From: Strigamia acuminata
Lineage: Eukaryota > Arthropoda > Chilopoda > Geophilomorpha > Linotaeniidae
Length of the DNA: 64,000 nucleotides
Direction of reading: 5' to 3'
NCBI GenBank assembly: GCA_949358305.1
Contig: CASHSZ010000058.1
Location: 1 to 64,000 of the forward strand
The notes under the pieces are model-generated. The model saw only the letters and a program-made list of their open reading frames with translations, ran no database searches and was not told the DNA's origin. Within the stretch, counting starts at the first letter, position 1; every line of letters begins with the position of its first letter. Both the position numbers and the translations under genes were made by a program. Below are positions 47,301 to 57,621 of this stretch, in pieces.

Positions 47301-48366
47301 CGCGACCGGATGGCCCGAGCTCTTTCCAATGGAGAGACCAACTAAGCAGAAAATCATTCGATGTTTGTACGAAGTGGCGCTTCATTTCGGATTCCCTCGG
47401 AAACTAATTTCCGATAATGGACCACAGTTTGCGTCAAATTTGTATAAAGACTTCTGTAAAAAATTCGACATCGAGACATCATACACATCAACCTATAATC
47501 CACGGGCCAATCCCGTCGAAAGGTTAAATCGCGACATAAAATATGCGCTGGCAATTTTCACCGATGTTCACTCCAGCTGGGACGAATATCTTCGTGAAAT
47601 TGCCTTCAGCATCCGCACGACGATCTCGAGGAACCGCAAATTTTCTCCCGCGTTTCTAAACTTCGCTCGGGAACTCAGAGTGCCCTGGGACCCGCGAATA
47701 CCGGAGGAAATACTGGAAATCGATCCCGAGAAGCCTCATATTTATGTCGATAGATTGGAGCAAATAATTTCGGCCACTTATCAACACATGATGTCTCACA
47801 TATTCGACATGAGAGATCGTATTAGCATTGCTGGAAAGGATCGGCCCTTCTGCAATTTTAAAGTCAATGACCTCGTCTGGAAAGACACACATATTCAGTC
47901 CAGCGCCGATAAGGGGATCCACGCAGGCCTAGCAGACAAACGCGACGGCCCGTACGTCATACTCGAAGCCCACGGCGGAAACGCTTTCAAGCTAAAAAGA
48001 TTGGCAGACAATGTTAATTTTAGATCGATCCACGCCCGAGAATTAACTCCATACTTACCTGAGTTTCCTCAAGAGGCTTGGACGGAATATCAGACGAAAC
48101 CAGCGCAAAATCCAATTATTCGCGACATGTTTTTAGATGAACAAACTGGCCCAACCAATTTAGTTCAAGATGAGTTACACGAAGCGGCCGACGCCCCGGA
48201 TGAGATTTCGGAGAGGGAGGAAATAGTCGAAGAATCTCCTAAAAAAGGAAAGCAATCAAACAAAAATAAGACTACAAGAATCCTCAAACCTGATAAAATA
48301 TACGGTATGCGTCGACACAAGCCAAACCCGTTCATAAAAGACGGGAAACTCGTCGGAAAACAATAA
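44323..48366 (+). CDS. G3 gypsy Pol (protease-RT-RNase H-integrase)
   Basis: About 1347 aa via frameshift (1327 from the ATG at 44383). Protease LLDSGADQSFIS, RT (TMDLSKGYWQVEL, FGLVNAPATFQ, AYLDDIVIV), RNase H (HTDASRIGLGAALL, TDHEALKWLM, ADALSRAP), integrase HHCC (HPLAGHSG...CPRCQACK), core acids (SVDLMGP, ISDNGPQF, NPVERLN) and a basic tail (KQSNKNKTTRILK). RNase H appears about 10 residues short between KWLM and IEYRPGK, where G2 has NPNGRLARW. That may weaken or inactivate it. Confidence 0.93.
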   Translation: MELAGGTKIIPHPLAITSKTMDLTLVEKQIKEMKKLLEFFKEAANEEVTTPAKKRKFEIRDEDGIANAFMTLPLDQGANPLKKRILRCNLSTEAKSVLAKIPVSFGKKVLMGLLDSGADQSFISTDLFESLEEKIQKKLRGMNENIRVLTAAGEVRAVGTLSTDFVWEGGTIKHFFIVLPTRDTILLIGMDLMERMNIQPNPVTRSWNYIDNHEDPRLPIIPPELLDKAKDDEEWGGGEIKKFIQDYNFKSFNTILQEENLIHNLAVDANLGEEQTKLLEEMLKKHSKNLNKDPGKTSYVMHEIELVTGKPVRVPFKTMNPQKRHIVRTMCNELLEKGIVSHAIGEYGMRIVLVMRPGSEPRLCIDYRPLNAITVIDPIQMPSIEAILRELAPFNWVTTMDLSKGYWQVELREEDKEKTAFWAPQGRLMFNVMPFGLVNAPATFQKLIEKVLGDALHKYAWAYLDDIVIVSQTFTDHLMHVNDVMERLTKAGLNIHPGKSKFCRKELAFLGYTVGTGGLSIDPKKTQAISQFPAPEDVKGVQRFMGMVNFFNRMLPNLADVAAPITDLLRNDKDFEWTDHCETSFNKIKQMLIDVKRIPLPDLNREFTLHTDASRIGLGAALLQRHDIDGVELEVPTMFISRKLQAAEKNYNATELECLAVVWAIRKFRPYLEFTKFNVQTDHEALKWLMALKVELMACDLIIEYRPGKFNVVADALSRAPASDPEDETDCGEDDSRLFYCPNPVRKWEFKKLNELPKEKLESGDQNYYNYWLRAYQSVKDAHPNYELTIEPRISDKYVRAFVAHVSKGTNSKPPTRDELIAAQMTDDFCKTYRDFITDKKFPDKNFDEIQREEFEREASTYLIEDGLLLKHHPNFRDDLTETGTSMKVVIPRSLLTRFLWMVHGHPLAGHSGVARTIYRANQLYFWPKMTRDIVRFIHHCPRCQACKPRTPKNYERISLGPFAPFDCWSVDLMGPKPTSSNKNKYILVIMDVATGWPELFPMERPTKQKIIRCLYEVALHFGFPRKLISDNGPQFASNLYKDFCKKFDIETSYTSTYNPRANPVERLNRDIKYALAIFTDVHSSWDEYLREIAFSIRTTISRNRKFSPAFLNFARELRVPWDPRIPEEILEIDPEKPHIYVDRLEQIISATYQHMMSHIFDMRDRISIAGKDRPFCNFKVNDLVWKDTHIQSSADKGIHAGLADKRDGPYVILEAHGGNAFKLKRLADNVNFRSIHARELTPYLPEFPQEAWTEYQTKPAQNPIIRDMFLDEQTGPTNLVQDELHEAADAPDEISEREEIVEESPKKGKQSNKNKTTRILKPDKIYGMRRHKPNPFIKDGKLVGKQ

Positions 48367-48584
48367 GCGACTCCAGCCATTGTCTCAAACAATCGATAAA
48401 AACAACCACAGGGGGGACACCTGTTACGTCCCACAATGCGTCTTAATTGGCCAAACCAATCAAAGACGACATGAGACTAATAGTTAACCTCTAACCCGAC
48501 CCACACTTATCACTGTCATCTCCGACTAAGCGACGATCACCTCGAGGCAGCCGTAAAGCAAAGTATCAAATTAATTTTCGAAAA
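48367..48584 (+). other. G3 pol-ORF3 intergenic region
   Basis: About 220 bp with no ORF. A purine tract CAGGGGGGACAC near 48410-48421 resembles an internal polypurine tract. Confidence 0.4.
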
Positions 48585-48734
48585 ATGAGAAATGATTGGA
48601 AGAAAGAAATTGAACGGGCCGTAAACAACGCTTCCGAGGATGACGATGAAGATCAAGTGGATTTGTTACAAATAGTCGTAAACAACGAAGAGGGAAATTG
48701 GGACGAACCCAATGAACCCGATGCCCAACCCGAC
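48585..48734 (+). CDS. G3 ORF3, first exon
   Basis: ATG at 48585 opens 50 codons (start MRNDWKKEIERAV, acidic) ending in GAC followed by a consensus donor GTAAGT at 48735. Unspliced, the frame stops at 48749 after a few codons. Spliced to the acceptor at 49002/49003 (TTCTAAT branch-like, then TTTAG), it joins in phase 0 to the long ORF3 frame. Confidence 0.7.
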
Positions 48735-49002
48735 GTAAGTAAAAAATAGAAAAAATTCAATTATCGATAATTAAAAATACGAAATAAGTCCGTGGACTGA
48801 CCACGAACGAAGAAAGAATTTAACTTTAAGTGACAAATTGTCAAAATTGATTAAATACCGAAAGAAAAAGTAACTTCAAGACACGTGGTCGAAAAGCACA
48901 TGGCCGACCATGACGCCATCTTGTGTTAGACGAAAGAATCTCTAAAAAATATGACAAATTAATCAACGATCCTAATATATTCATTAATATTCTAATATTT
49001 AG
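48735..49002 (+). other. Predicted 268-bp intron of G3 ORF3
   Basis: GTAAGT donor, TCTAATATTTAG acceptor. A TAG sits in frame exactly at the acceptor, so exon 2 has no way to start upstream without splicing, and it lacks an in-frame ATG for over 60 codons. Confidence 0.65.
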
Positions 49003-50413
49003 GACGGATATCGCACTACGTGGGGGCAAATCGACCCGAAAAGAGTTTCCGCAGGCAGCTTATGGCGTGAAGTCATCCCCATACTGTTCCGACAAGCGCT
49101 CGAAGAATCGGTCGACTTTGAACCATGGAAAATTCGCCTTTTATTATCTCGTGCGATCAGCCGCTACTGGTCTAGCCAGCAAACGTTGATCCACTACATG
49201 CCGCGCCAATACCAAGCAGCTTTACGGGCGGTAATTTCTAGAAATATGGATCCGCCGGCGCCAATCCCGAATCCACTAATCCGAGCCGCCTTTCCAGACG
49301 ACCAACGGGGATGGGAAGTGTACGAGCAATGGCGCGACGCCGAAACGGAAGAAGAAAAACACGAAATCCATATGGCGTATTACGAAGAGGTGAGGCGGAC
49401 CGCTCATGACGAAGTTTTCGATTATCTGCAGCCGGACGGTTACTCGACCGAGGAAATTAAGATTTGGCTCCAGCAAATCCGAGACGATCGACCCGACCGC
49501 CCAGATTGGAGGCCAAGACATGGCTTTATTTCCTCGCAACGAGCAATGCACCAATTGCACTTTTTAGGTTTCTTTGGTCGCAAACGCCAGAAGGCCGAGA
49601 AACGTCTCTCCAACGAGCACGACGAAGGAGGCTGCTCAGCGAAGAAACAATGCCTGGACAAGCCAAGCACTTCCAGCAGCGCGCAGAATAAGAAACCCGC
49701 GACAAAGAAACGCCTGGCCAAACCAAGCACTTTCTCTCGCCTAGGGAAGACTGATTTCCCAAAAACATCACGATTCCAATCCAAGGACGCCCCGTCAAAC
49801 AGTCGAAGAAGAGAGAATGTACGCGAACGCCCCGACTACCGAGAAGATCAACGCCGACGCGATAAGAACCAAGAAAGTTGGGACGATTATCGTAGAAATT
49901 ACTTCAGACGGCGGGAGGAAAACAGAGAATCGTGGAACAGACACCGAGAGGAGTTCCTACGCGAACGTGATGAGAAAGCCCGACGTGAACGAGAGAACCT
50001 CCGGTTACAGGACGAACGAAGAAGGAGAGGATCGGAGAGTCGCGCACGTTCATGGAAAGCGTATCGCGAAGAGGAAATACGACAGCGAGATAGGAGACGC
50101 TGTGAAGACATCAAATCAATTCGGGACAGTCCCGAACCGATGAAGATTGACGACGAAGTGATTATCAACGAGGTCCCCGAGCAGAAGAAGATGTATACGC
50201 AGGCGGATCTCCTCGCGGTGGTTATGAAATACCAACAAATGCAGCCGAAACCAATCTACCGCCCGACTCCCTCGACCGCCTCGAGTCTAGAGACGGCGCC
50301 AAGTGCTTTCATCAAGCCAGAACTCTCGCAGACGGGAAGTGTAACATCCAGCGTCAGCCTCCCGAGCGCTTTTCGCAAGAAAGTAATAATCGGCGCACCG
50401 ACACTGAGTTCTG
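49003..50413 (+). pseudogene. G3 ORF3, second exon, part 1 (cut by N2)
   Basis: Open frame from the splice acceptor to the N2 insertion. After a Trp-rich start (DGYRTTWGQID) come a globular part (WEVYEQWRDAETEEEKH), a nuclear-signal-like KKPATKKRLAK, and a long Arg/Glu-rich helix-like tract (REDQRRRDKNQESW onward, about 100 residues). No signal peptide or transmembrane span, so it does not look like an envelope protein. The reading frame resumes at 56351 after removal of N2 and one TSD. Uninterrupted ORF3 would be 943 aa with exon 1. Function unknown. Confidence 0.7.
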
Positions 50414-50870
50414 TGTAGAGATTTGATCAACCGTATGGTGTTTGTATTGTTCACATCGCACGTTTCCGTATTAGTGCGACTGTTAAGCAACTTGTTTATT
50501 GTTACATCATGTCCCGGAGTTGAGGATCGGTTAATATTGACTTTTATTAATGCGTGTTACGTTGCCACAACCGTTTCCCCTTTGTGTAATGATTTAGCAA
50601 GTTGTCGTCTGCTCAAATGAGCATTTTGTTCATATAATTTGTTCTGTTATTAGTTATCTTTGTTTTAACTTTGTACAGGATAAATCAACTGATGTTAATC
50701 ATTGATTTGTCCTATTGATAGATATTGAGTGCAGTTAGCCTCAATGTATGTATTTTATGTTCACTTATTATGCCTGGAATAAAAATGGCCACTTGCATGG
50801 TTTTCAAGTGCAAGTTTTATACAACTGTCTGCCATTATTTCACTGCACTCACCAGCCTATTTCCAACAAA
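50414..50870 (+). repeat. N2 5' LTR
   Basis: 457 bp, TGTAGAG...CCAACAAA. An AATAAAAATGG (poly(A)-like signal next to a weak YY1-like site) is near 50778. Confidence 0.93.
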
Positions 50871-50881
50871 TGGTAGCAGAG
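50871..50881 (+). promoter_or_regulatory. N2 primer-binding site (initiator Met tRNA)
   Basis: TGGTAGCAGAG directly after the LTR as defined by the TSD. Confidence 0.85.
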
Positions 50882-52452
50882 GATGGTTTGGTGAGTGTTT
50901 AACGTTGCGTACAACGTTGAAAAACGGATTCGCGACGTTTTTCTGGCCTAGAACGCCGATTACGGGTGACCGGAGATCGTCGGAACGAGACGCGGCATTC
51001 GAGGACGTTTTCGCGGCACGGCGATTCGAGATTCGCGTGCTTTGTGGCGCAGAGAAGTCGACGAGTTGCGAACGAGTGGAATTCGACGTTTTTCGTGGGA
51101 AAACAACGTGGAATCGTCGGTGGATGGTTACTATAGACAGTAGGAACAATTCTAAGTGTTTTGAGAATTTGTTTGGTGGAAATAACACCATTTTTCGTCG
51201 TTTCAAATCAACGATGGCGCGTCATACTAAGATGGCGGCGCACACAGTTCGAGTGTATTAGCAGCTGTGGAAAGTGTTTTCGGAAGTTTTGCAAGTACTT
51301 TCAAGTACTTTAAAGGTATTAAATGTTTCTTCAACACCTATAGTGGTGTTTGTGCTTCGTTTTTCGCCAATATCCGACGATAATTGGCGATTTATCGTCT
51401 GCGCACACGTCGATTACGGGTGCGGCGATTTGGAATCGTTTTGGAAACGTGTCGGAGCACAGCGCACGTTTTAAATACGTGCCCACCGATTTTGAAGACG
51501 TCCGGAGAACGTATTTCGGTGGATAGTGGAGATTTTCGTGTCCGGGACCCGAGAAACGAGCGAAGACACGTCGGCATCGCCACGACGATAAGATCGTCGA
51601 AATGTAACGGATTCAACTGGAATCAACAAGGATTCAACGCCTGGAATAAGCGTGGATTGCCAAGACACAGTAGGAAAATCGAAATTATCGTTTTTGTGTA
51701 TTTTTCAGCCTGATGTGCGGTGCAGCCGAATCCAAAATGGCGCCGCTCATGCCAAGCTGGTGAAAAAGGACGAGAATCGTCGCCAACGAGTATTTGGAGC
51801 ATCTCCATCGTTGGATAACGTCGTGAAGACGTTCTACGGAACAGCGGCTAGTGTTTCAAGAGGTTTTTGGAATTTTTGCGGCGAACATTTCGATTTTTGG
51901 AGCGATTCTTCGCACGCGACGTGCGAATCGAGATTCGCCGATCACGGATTGGCCCGTACAGGGTATCTGTGCATCGTTGGACCGGTTAAGTCTTGTACCA
52001 GGTGTACAAGTGAATTGCAACGGATTCCAGCGTTAGGATCGACGTTTCAGCGACGTCTATGTGGGATTTTGCGACGCAAAAGTCCCGCAAACAAGAAGAC
52101 AACGTGCCAACATATTATTGTTTATTTTCGGGGTTGTCGTGAAACTTTGTATAGTTATTTAAGGTTTTGTTTTGGGGTCCTTTTGTTTGTTTTCTGCCCT
52201 TTACTCAGTCGAGTAGCAGAATCCTATTTCCACACAGGCTATTTCTGGCCACCAAGTGTCCCGCGGGCCCAGGTGCACCGGTCGGAACTTGGGAAATACT
52301 GTGTGGAGTTTGTCATCTCACTTAGTGAGATTAGTCCCAGGGCAGAGTGTATTTTCGCCTTATTTTTGGAGGAAAAGGAAAAATTAGTGTTTTTGAGTAT
52401 TTTTCAAAGTGAAAAGTGCATTTTGTGAAAGTGCTGCATTTAATTCGTGAAA
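50882..52452 (+). other. N2 long noncoding leader
   Basis: About 1.57 kb, the same length as in N1. YY1-like sites at 51229-51239 and 51734-51744. It is strongly conserved with N1 from about 51710 to 52160, weaker before. Confidence 0.7.
52259..52288 (+). promoter_or_regulatory. Shared copia leader motif in N2
   Basis: CCGCGGGCCC then GGTGCACC and CGGTCGG; 28 of 30 bases equal to C2, with all palindromes intact. Confidence 0.6.
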
Positions 52453-55400
52453 ATGTGTTTTGTGCCGTCACTAAATTTATTAGTGAGTTTGGTGTGGTCG
52501 TGTGGTGCAAATTTTGCGCCAACAGTGTTTTGTGCAGCAAGAAAGTCTTCAACGGACAATAGGAATGCCTGCAACAAACAAACAATGGTCGACACACGCA
52601 AAGCGCAACTGAAGATGGAAACTCATGCACAAAATGTCTTTAACGGACAAACAGTGCATAACGCACTTGATGAACAATTGGAAAAGGAAATTAGTGTTCT
52701 AGGAAAAGAGAAAGGATATTTGGAATTGAATTCCGATTTAGATTCGGACAAAATTGTATTGTTACTAACACATTTAGTACATAAGAGCGCACTAACAGAT
52801 AACATAGATACTGTGATAAAGGGCATAGCTGATTTAATCTTAGCGACCTGTAAGATGCGTGCGAATGAAATGAATGGGCATTGGGATAGTGAAGTGCAGG
52901 GCACGAACAATTGTAGACAGGGTCTAAAGGTGATTAATTCAAACAGGGTTTCGAAAATCACACAGAATTGTTCAGGAATTTCGAATGCCAATATGGAAAA
53001 CAAGGAAAATGACCAATTTGAAGTTGGTAACTTGAAATATTCGAACCGGGTTCGGAATAAAAAGAATAAAAAGACCGAGGGGGACAGAAAGTTGAATACC
53101 TCGATTAGGATTGATGGAATTAACATTCAAGGTTCTTGTAGACAGAATCAGCAAAGGGTTTTTGTAAAAACCGAAGAAAAAAGTCCCCCATCATGGAAAC
53201 AGAACAGGAAATTAAACAATTTGAGTAAAAGATGTTTAAATGATAAAGAATTGGATTGTGCAACTACAATTAAAGGTGGTGACCCCCTTAATGGACATAG
53301 ATCAGCAAAAATAGAATTTTTGAACCGGGTTCGAAATAGAGAGAGAGAGGGGGATCCAAATAGAATTGGTCCTTTGAAGAAGATTTCAGGGAAGTCTAAA
53401 AGGGGTTTAAGTAACCAAAAGTCAAGTATGACAACAGGGATTAAACAGAATGGTCCCTTGAATTCTGGTACTAAAAACCAGAAAAAGAATTCCAGAAAGG
53501 GAAATGTTAGAAAACAGGTAAACTGTATGGACTTTACAGTAAAGGACAGGGTCCTCCCATTCAATTTATGGCATACCCGCCTAGGGTATTTAGATAAAGA
53601 CAGTGTTCTTAATATGAATGGGTCAAGAAATGTTTATGGGGTTCAGTTAGTGGATACTGATCCAATAGAACCAGCCAAAGTTAAAATTTCCTCAACACGG
53701 AAGAATAATAACAAGAAAATTTTAGAAGTTGTGCATTTGAGTGTTTGGAGGGCCCCACATACAACTGGGGAAAAATATATCATTATAACAGATAATTGTA
53801 CTGAATATGTGTGGCTTAGGCCATTAAAGAGAAACAGCATTTTAGTGGAATTTCAAAATTGGCTAAGTGAAATTAAATGCTTGACAGGAACCGTAAATAG
53901 AGTTTATTTGGGCCCTGGAATAGATTTTTCCACGGATGAATTAGCAAAATGGGTAGAAGTAATGAAGAATTACGGGATTACAATTAACAGTGTAGATTCT
54001 GATGACCCAATGGCTAACTCCATCTCCGAGAAGGCTAATGCAGATATCATAAATGGGGTGGAAAGTTTGATTGTAGAAAATAAATTCCCAAGTTATTTGT
54101 GGTTGGAGCTAGCCAACACAATGGTCTATTTACGAAATAGAGCCCCCAAGACTAATTTGGATTGGAAATCCCCGCATAATGTATTATACGACCAAGGTGT
54201 ATCGGTACGACATCTCAGATGCGTGGGGTCTAGAGTTAAAGTTACCCATATTAATGATGGGAAGAGATGTTCTTGGATGGGTGCTTTAATTGGCTATTCA
54301 AGGTTTGGAAGAAAATACCGGGTCTGGGATCCACTGAGAGATAGGATATTCCAAACAAGTAATGTGAGAATACATGAGTGGAGTTATTGGCACGAGGGGG
54401 AAGTTAAACCCTCTCTGGAATTTTCCAATGTGGATCAAACTTCGGATAGTGCAGGAGTTGAAATTCCATCAAGGGTTGAGGTGCCAATATCCTCCCATCT
54501 GGAAGTCCCCTCAACATTAGACTTGTTGAAATTAGAAAATCCCCCATTGTCGTTAAGCAGAGAAATTGACATTAATAAGTGCGAAGGTATTGAAAACGAG
54601 GGGGAACACTTATTGCCGCAAGTACATTCCAAAGTGGGACAGAATTTCAGCAATGAGGAAATTGATTCATCATTAGAAATTCCTCCAAGTCCAACGACTG
54701 ATTTGGTCGATTCGAACAGAAGTGGGACTATCAACACAGAGGGGGAACACTTAGAAAGGATTGAATGTGATCTCTTGAAGACACATGTCGATTCTAAAGT
54801 GGATGCGTTTCCAAACGACGACATGAAAGATTATCAATCTAGGGTTGATAAAGTTGCATTGTCGACACGTACGGAAGTTGACATAGATGAGTACAAACCT
54901 ATTATAGAAGAGGGGGAACATTTTGGAAGTGTTGAACAGAAACCGATGGAATTGAACCAAGAAGGGAAATTTAATGATAAGGAAATTGGTTTGCTAATGG
55001 AAATTCCTTCAGAGTTAACACATGAGGAGCCTGAGACTATTGCAAATGAAAGGCAAAAATTGGAACAGTTTACATTGGAATTTGAGTCCAAATCCGATGA
55101 AAGGTTTAGACAGATCGATCCCATGAAAGTTTGTGAGATTTCTTCGACGTCACTGGAAGATGACATTTCCCCAACACCGATAGAGACACTCATAGGTGTG
55201 AATGAATACAAATCCATTGGGATAGAGGGGGAATGTGAAAAGACAAAAAGACGTAAGAAAAGGTGTAAGAAAACCAAGAGTAATACTTTAATGAAAACAA
55301 ATGACGTGGGCGTGAGACTTAAACAAAATTTAGACATGACCGAAAAGAATTTGGTTAATGAGGAGGAAGACCGAGATAGGTGTTACACTCATAATCAGAA

Positions 55401-55500
55401 ATTTGATTCCTTATTGTCAAGTTTGGGAAAACGGACTGGACAGGTCACGATACATGACTTAGACTTTGTGTGGGATGAGAATTACTTATATGTCAAATAG
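52453..55500 (+). CDS. N2 protein: dead integrase-like copia derivative
   Basis: 1015 aa from the ATG at 52453 (A at -3). Same plan as N1: hydrophobic start MCFVPSLNLLVSLVW, helical block (KIVLLLTHL), basic FLNRVRN repeats, LWHTRLGY without HHCC (about 371), integrase-like core with Ser for Asp (HLSVW, about 427), Gly for Asp (YLGPGIDF, about 484) and Glu kept (SISEKAN, about 523). Tail: five EGE motifs, KRRKKRCKK, end LDFVWDENYLY. It is diverged from N1 but has kept a full frame and the same lost residues. This suggests selection on a non-catalytic function. Confidence 0.8.
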   Translation: MCFVPSLNLLVSLVWSCGANFAPTVFCAARKSSTDNRNACNKQTMVDTRKAQLKMETHAQNVFNGQTVHNALDEQLEKEISVLGKEKGYLELNSDLDSDKIVLLLTHLVHKSALTDNIDTVIKGIADLILATCKMRANEMNGHWDSEVQGTNNCRQGLKVINSNRVSKITQNCSGISNANMENKENDQFEVGNLKYSNRVRNKKNKKTEGDRKLNTSIRIDGINIQGSCRQNQQRVFVKTEEKSPPSWKQNRKLNNLSKRCLNDKELDCATTIKGGDPLNGHRSAKIEFLNRVRNREREGDPNRIGPLKKISGKSKRGLSNQKSSMTTGIKQNGPLNSGTKNQKKNSRKGNVRKQVNCMDFTVKDRVLPFNLWHTRLGYLDKDSVLNMNGSRNVYGVQLVDTDPIEPAKVKISSTRKNNNKKILEVVHLSVWRAPHTTGEKYIIITDNCTEYVWLRPLKRNSILVEFQNWLSEIKCLTGTVNRVYLGPGIDFSTDELAKWVEVMKNYGITINSVDSDDPMANSISEKANADIINGVESLIVENKFPSYLWLELANTMVYLRNRAPKTNLDWKSPHNVLYDQGVSVRHLRCVGSRVKVTHINDGKRCSWMGALIGYSRFGRKYRVWDPLRDRIFQTSNVRIHEWSYWHEGEVKPSLEFSNVDQTSDSAGVEIPSRVEVPISSHLEVPSTLDLLKLENPPLSLSREIDINKCEGIENEGEHLLPQVHSKVGQNFSNEEIDSSLEIPPSPTTDLVDSNRSGTINTEGEHLERIECDLLKTHVDSKVDAFPNDDMKDYQSRVDKVALSTRTEVDIDEYKPIIEEGEHFGSVEQKPMELNQEGKFNDKEIGLLMEIPSELTHEEPETIANERQKLEQFTLEFESKSDERFRQIDPMKVCEISSTSLEDDISPTPIETLIGVNEYKSIGIEGECEKTKRRKKRCKKTKSNTLMKTNDVGVRLKQNLDMTEKNLVNEEEDRDRCYTHNQKFDSLLSSLGKRTGQVTIHDLDFVWDENYLYVK

Positions 55501-55888
55501 TTAGTTGTAAGAGGAATAATGGTTTTAACCTGAATGAGTTTTGGTTTGACTTTTACGACGAGAAACCGTTATTCCCAGCATATGCCCTTACTCCTCTGTT
55601 AGATGAGAATACTGGAGTAATTAGAGACTTTAATAGGGACTTGAATTTTTTTGAATGTATTTGATTCGGGTCTATTTGATTTTTGTAACAGGAATCCAGT
55701 ACACCCAGCATATCCCATTTTTAACATGCGGATGATTGAACTCGAACCTGTTGTATACTGACCATTATTTAAGATGTAATTGTGTTTAATCAGACTAGCA
55801 TTTGTTTTTCGTTTGGGATGTTGTGGAATAATCAAACAGATGGAGTTGTTGTTTTTCAATGTAACCATGCGTTGATCAGAGGGGGATT
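55501..55888 (+). promoter_or_regulatory. N2 3' noncoding region and polypurine tract
   Basis: No ORF. CAGAGGGGGATT at 55877-55888 abuts the 3' LTR and serves as polypurine tract. Confidence 0.7.
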
Positions 55889-56345
55889 TGTAGAGATTTG
55901 ATCAACCGTATGGTGTTTGTATTGTTCACATCGCACGTTTCCGTATTAGTGCGACTGTTAAGCAACTTGTTTATTGTTACATCATGTCCCGGAGTTGAGG
56001 ATCGGTTAATATTGACTTTTATTAATGCGTGTTACGTTGCCACAACCGTTTCCCCTTTGTGTAATGATTTAGCAAGTTGTCGTCTGCTCAAATGAGCATT
56101 TTGTTCATATAATTTGTTCTGTTATTAGTTATCTTTGTTTTAACTTTGTACAGGATAAATCAACTGATGTTAATCATTGATTTGTCCTATTGATAGATAT
56201 TGAGTGCAGTTAGCCTCAATGTATGTATTTTATGTTCACTTATTATGCCTGGAATAAAAATGGCCACTTGCATGGTTTTCAAGTGCAAGTTTTATACAAC
56301 TGTCTGCCATTATTTCACTGCACTCACCAGCCTATTTCCAACAAA
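55889..56345 (+). repeat. N2 3' LTR
   Basis: 457-bp copy of 50414-50870, followed by TSD ttctg (56346-56350). Confidence 0.93.
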
Positions 56346-57621
56346 TTCTGAAGAACAACTCAAACATCGAGAAGCTCGCTTTGGACCAGCCAAAGTCGAA
56401 CCTCTCCCAACTATCCCCGAAGCTTCAACTTCAACGAGAACTCCAATTGTTTGGGACAAGCCCGAACCGGAAAAATCAAGACGTCTAGTCAGATCTGTGC
56501 CACAGCCAACGGCATCCACGGGACCCAATCCGATGTTGCCAGCCCCAGCAGTCGTCCAAGCCTCGACTCCAATCAACCCTTCGGAGGTAACGTTGCAACA
56601 ATTCCTGGACGTCACAACCGTGGAGCAGGCCAGAGCACTTTTGTGCGAAATGGATTCGTACCAACAAAACGTGATCCAGAACGTCATCACGAATCTTCAG
56701 CGGATCTCGATTGAATATACGCAAAACAAGAATCGGAATCACCCGAATTGGAACACGAGGATCGTGGTTGCCATTACCGATTTAATGTCGATCTTGCTGG
56801 CGGCCGCCACCTTCCGAAACGCGCGTGTCGCTGTGGCTGCCTGGATCGTGGTGGCCCACGAAGGTTTCCAAGTCCTGCCAGCCCTCGTAGACAGTTGGGC
56901 ACGCCTAGTGCCCTCGGCGGCCGTAATTCGAGCCCAAATGGTAGCCCAGGACCCGGATCCAGAGGCCTCCTACCAGAACGTGCGAGCGGCCATTCAACAC
57001 CCGCTCCCGCCACCTTCGACGGCAGAGGAAACTCCGGCTCCCAGGGATCCGTCGCCTCCTCCTCCGCCTCCACCAACGGAGAAAAGACCTTCTGAGCCAC
57101 TGGCCGAACCAGTCTCGCTCAAGAAGAAGGAAGTAAAAAGAAAAATGCTCCGCCCGAAGTCGAGCATAAAGGTTCCGAAGACAATCGAACCTCAGATCGC
57201 CGCCAGACTCAAAATGTATTTCCCGGGTTTGTCCTTGACAAAGGACACGGAGGCGAAATTACTCCAAACCCCAGACCGTGGCTATTCTCTTTATGTCTGG
57301 ATGAAGAACGCTATCGAAGCCGGAGCCGGAGGCGATCGCTTCATCCAACATCAACGACTGCTCCGAGCTCATCGCGCGCCAACCAGCATTGCCGAAGCCC
57401 AAAGAATTCATCACACCAATCAGGGGATGTCGCCCTTTTTGCCGCCGATTTGGGCCCACGAACGAACGGGAAATCCGCTGGAAGCGCCAGGTCACCTACG
57501 TTTCTACTTGAACGAGAGCGAAGACCCCTCGGACTACTCCTCAAAATTGACCACATCTCCCAACCTGGACGAACCAAGTTCGGAAGATAAGCCAAGTTAC
57601 GCCGATAACTTGAAGAAATAA
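56346..57621 (+). pseudogene. G3 ORF3, second exon, part 2
   Basis: Continuation of ORF3 in the same frame after the TSD. Pro-rich linkers (LPPPSTAEETP, SPPPPPPPTEK), a moderately hydrophobic helical block (RIVVAITDLMSILLAAATF and following, about 50 residues), basic KKKEVKRKMLRPK, then a mixed C-terminus ending YADNLKK. The hydrophobic block might be a packed helix bundle rather than a membrane span. No recognised family. Confidence 0.7.

Larger units (their letters stand above)
50414..56345 (+). mobile_element. N2: non-autonomous copia-derived LTR element
   Basis: 5932 bp; LTRs of 457 bp (50414-50870, 55889-56345) identical by eye; TSD ttctg (50409-50413, 56346-56350). The TSD places two extra bases (aa) after the usual terminal CA at the 3' end. 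Initiator-Met primer site, long leader, one dead-integrase ORF, polypurine tract. Same family as N1, with different LTRs. Confidence 0.92.

Noticed and set aside
51652-52428. 258-codon ORF in the N2 leader
   Set aside because: Not preserved as one frame in N1 despite high DNA identity, so the constraint is not on this protein.
49003-57621. G3 ORF3 as an envelope gene
   Set aside because: Third position and splicing fit env, but no signal peptide, Cys pattern, cleavage site or transmembrane anchor is visible; it is Arg- and Pro-rich.
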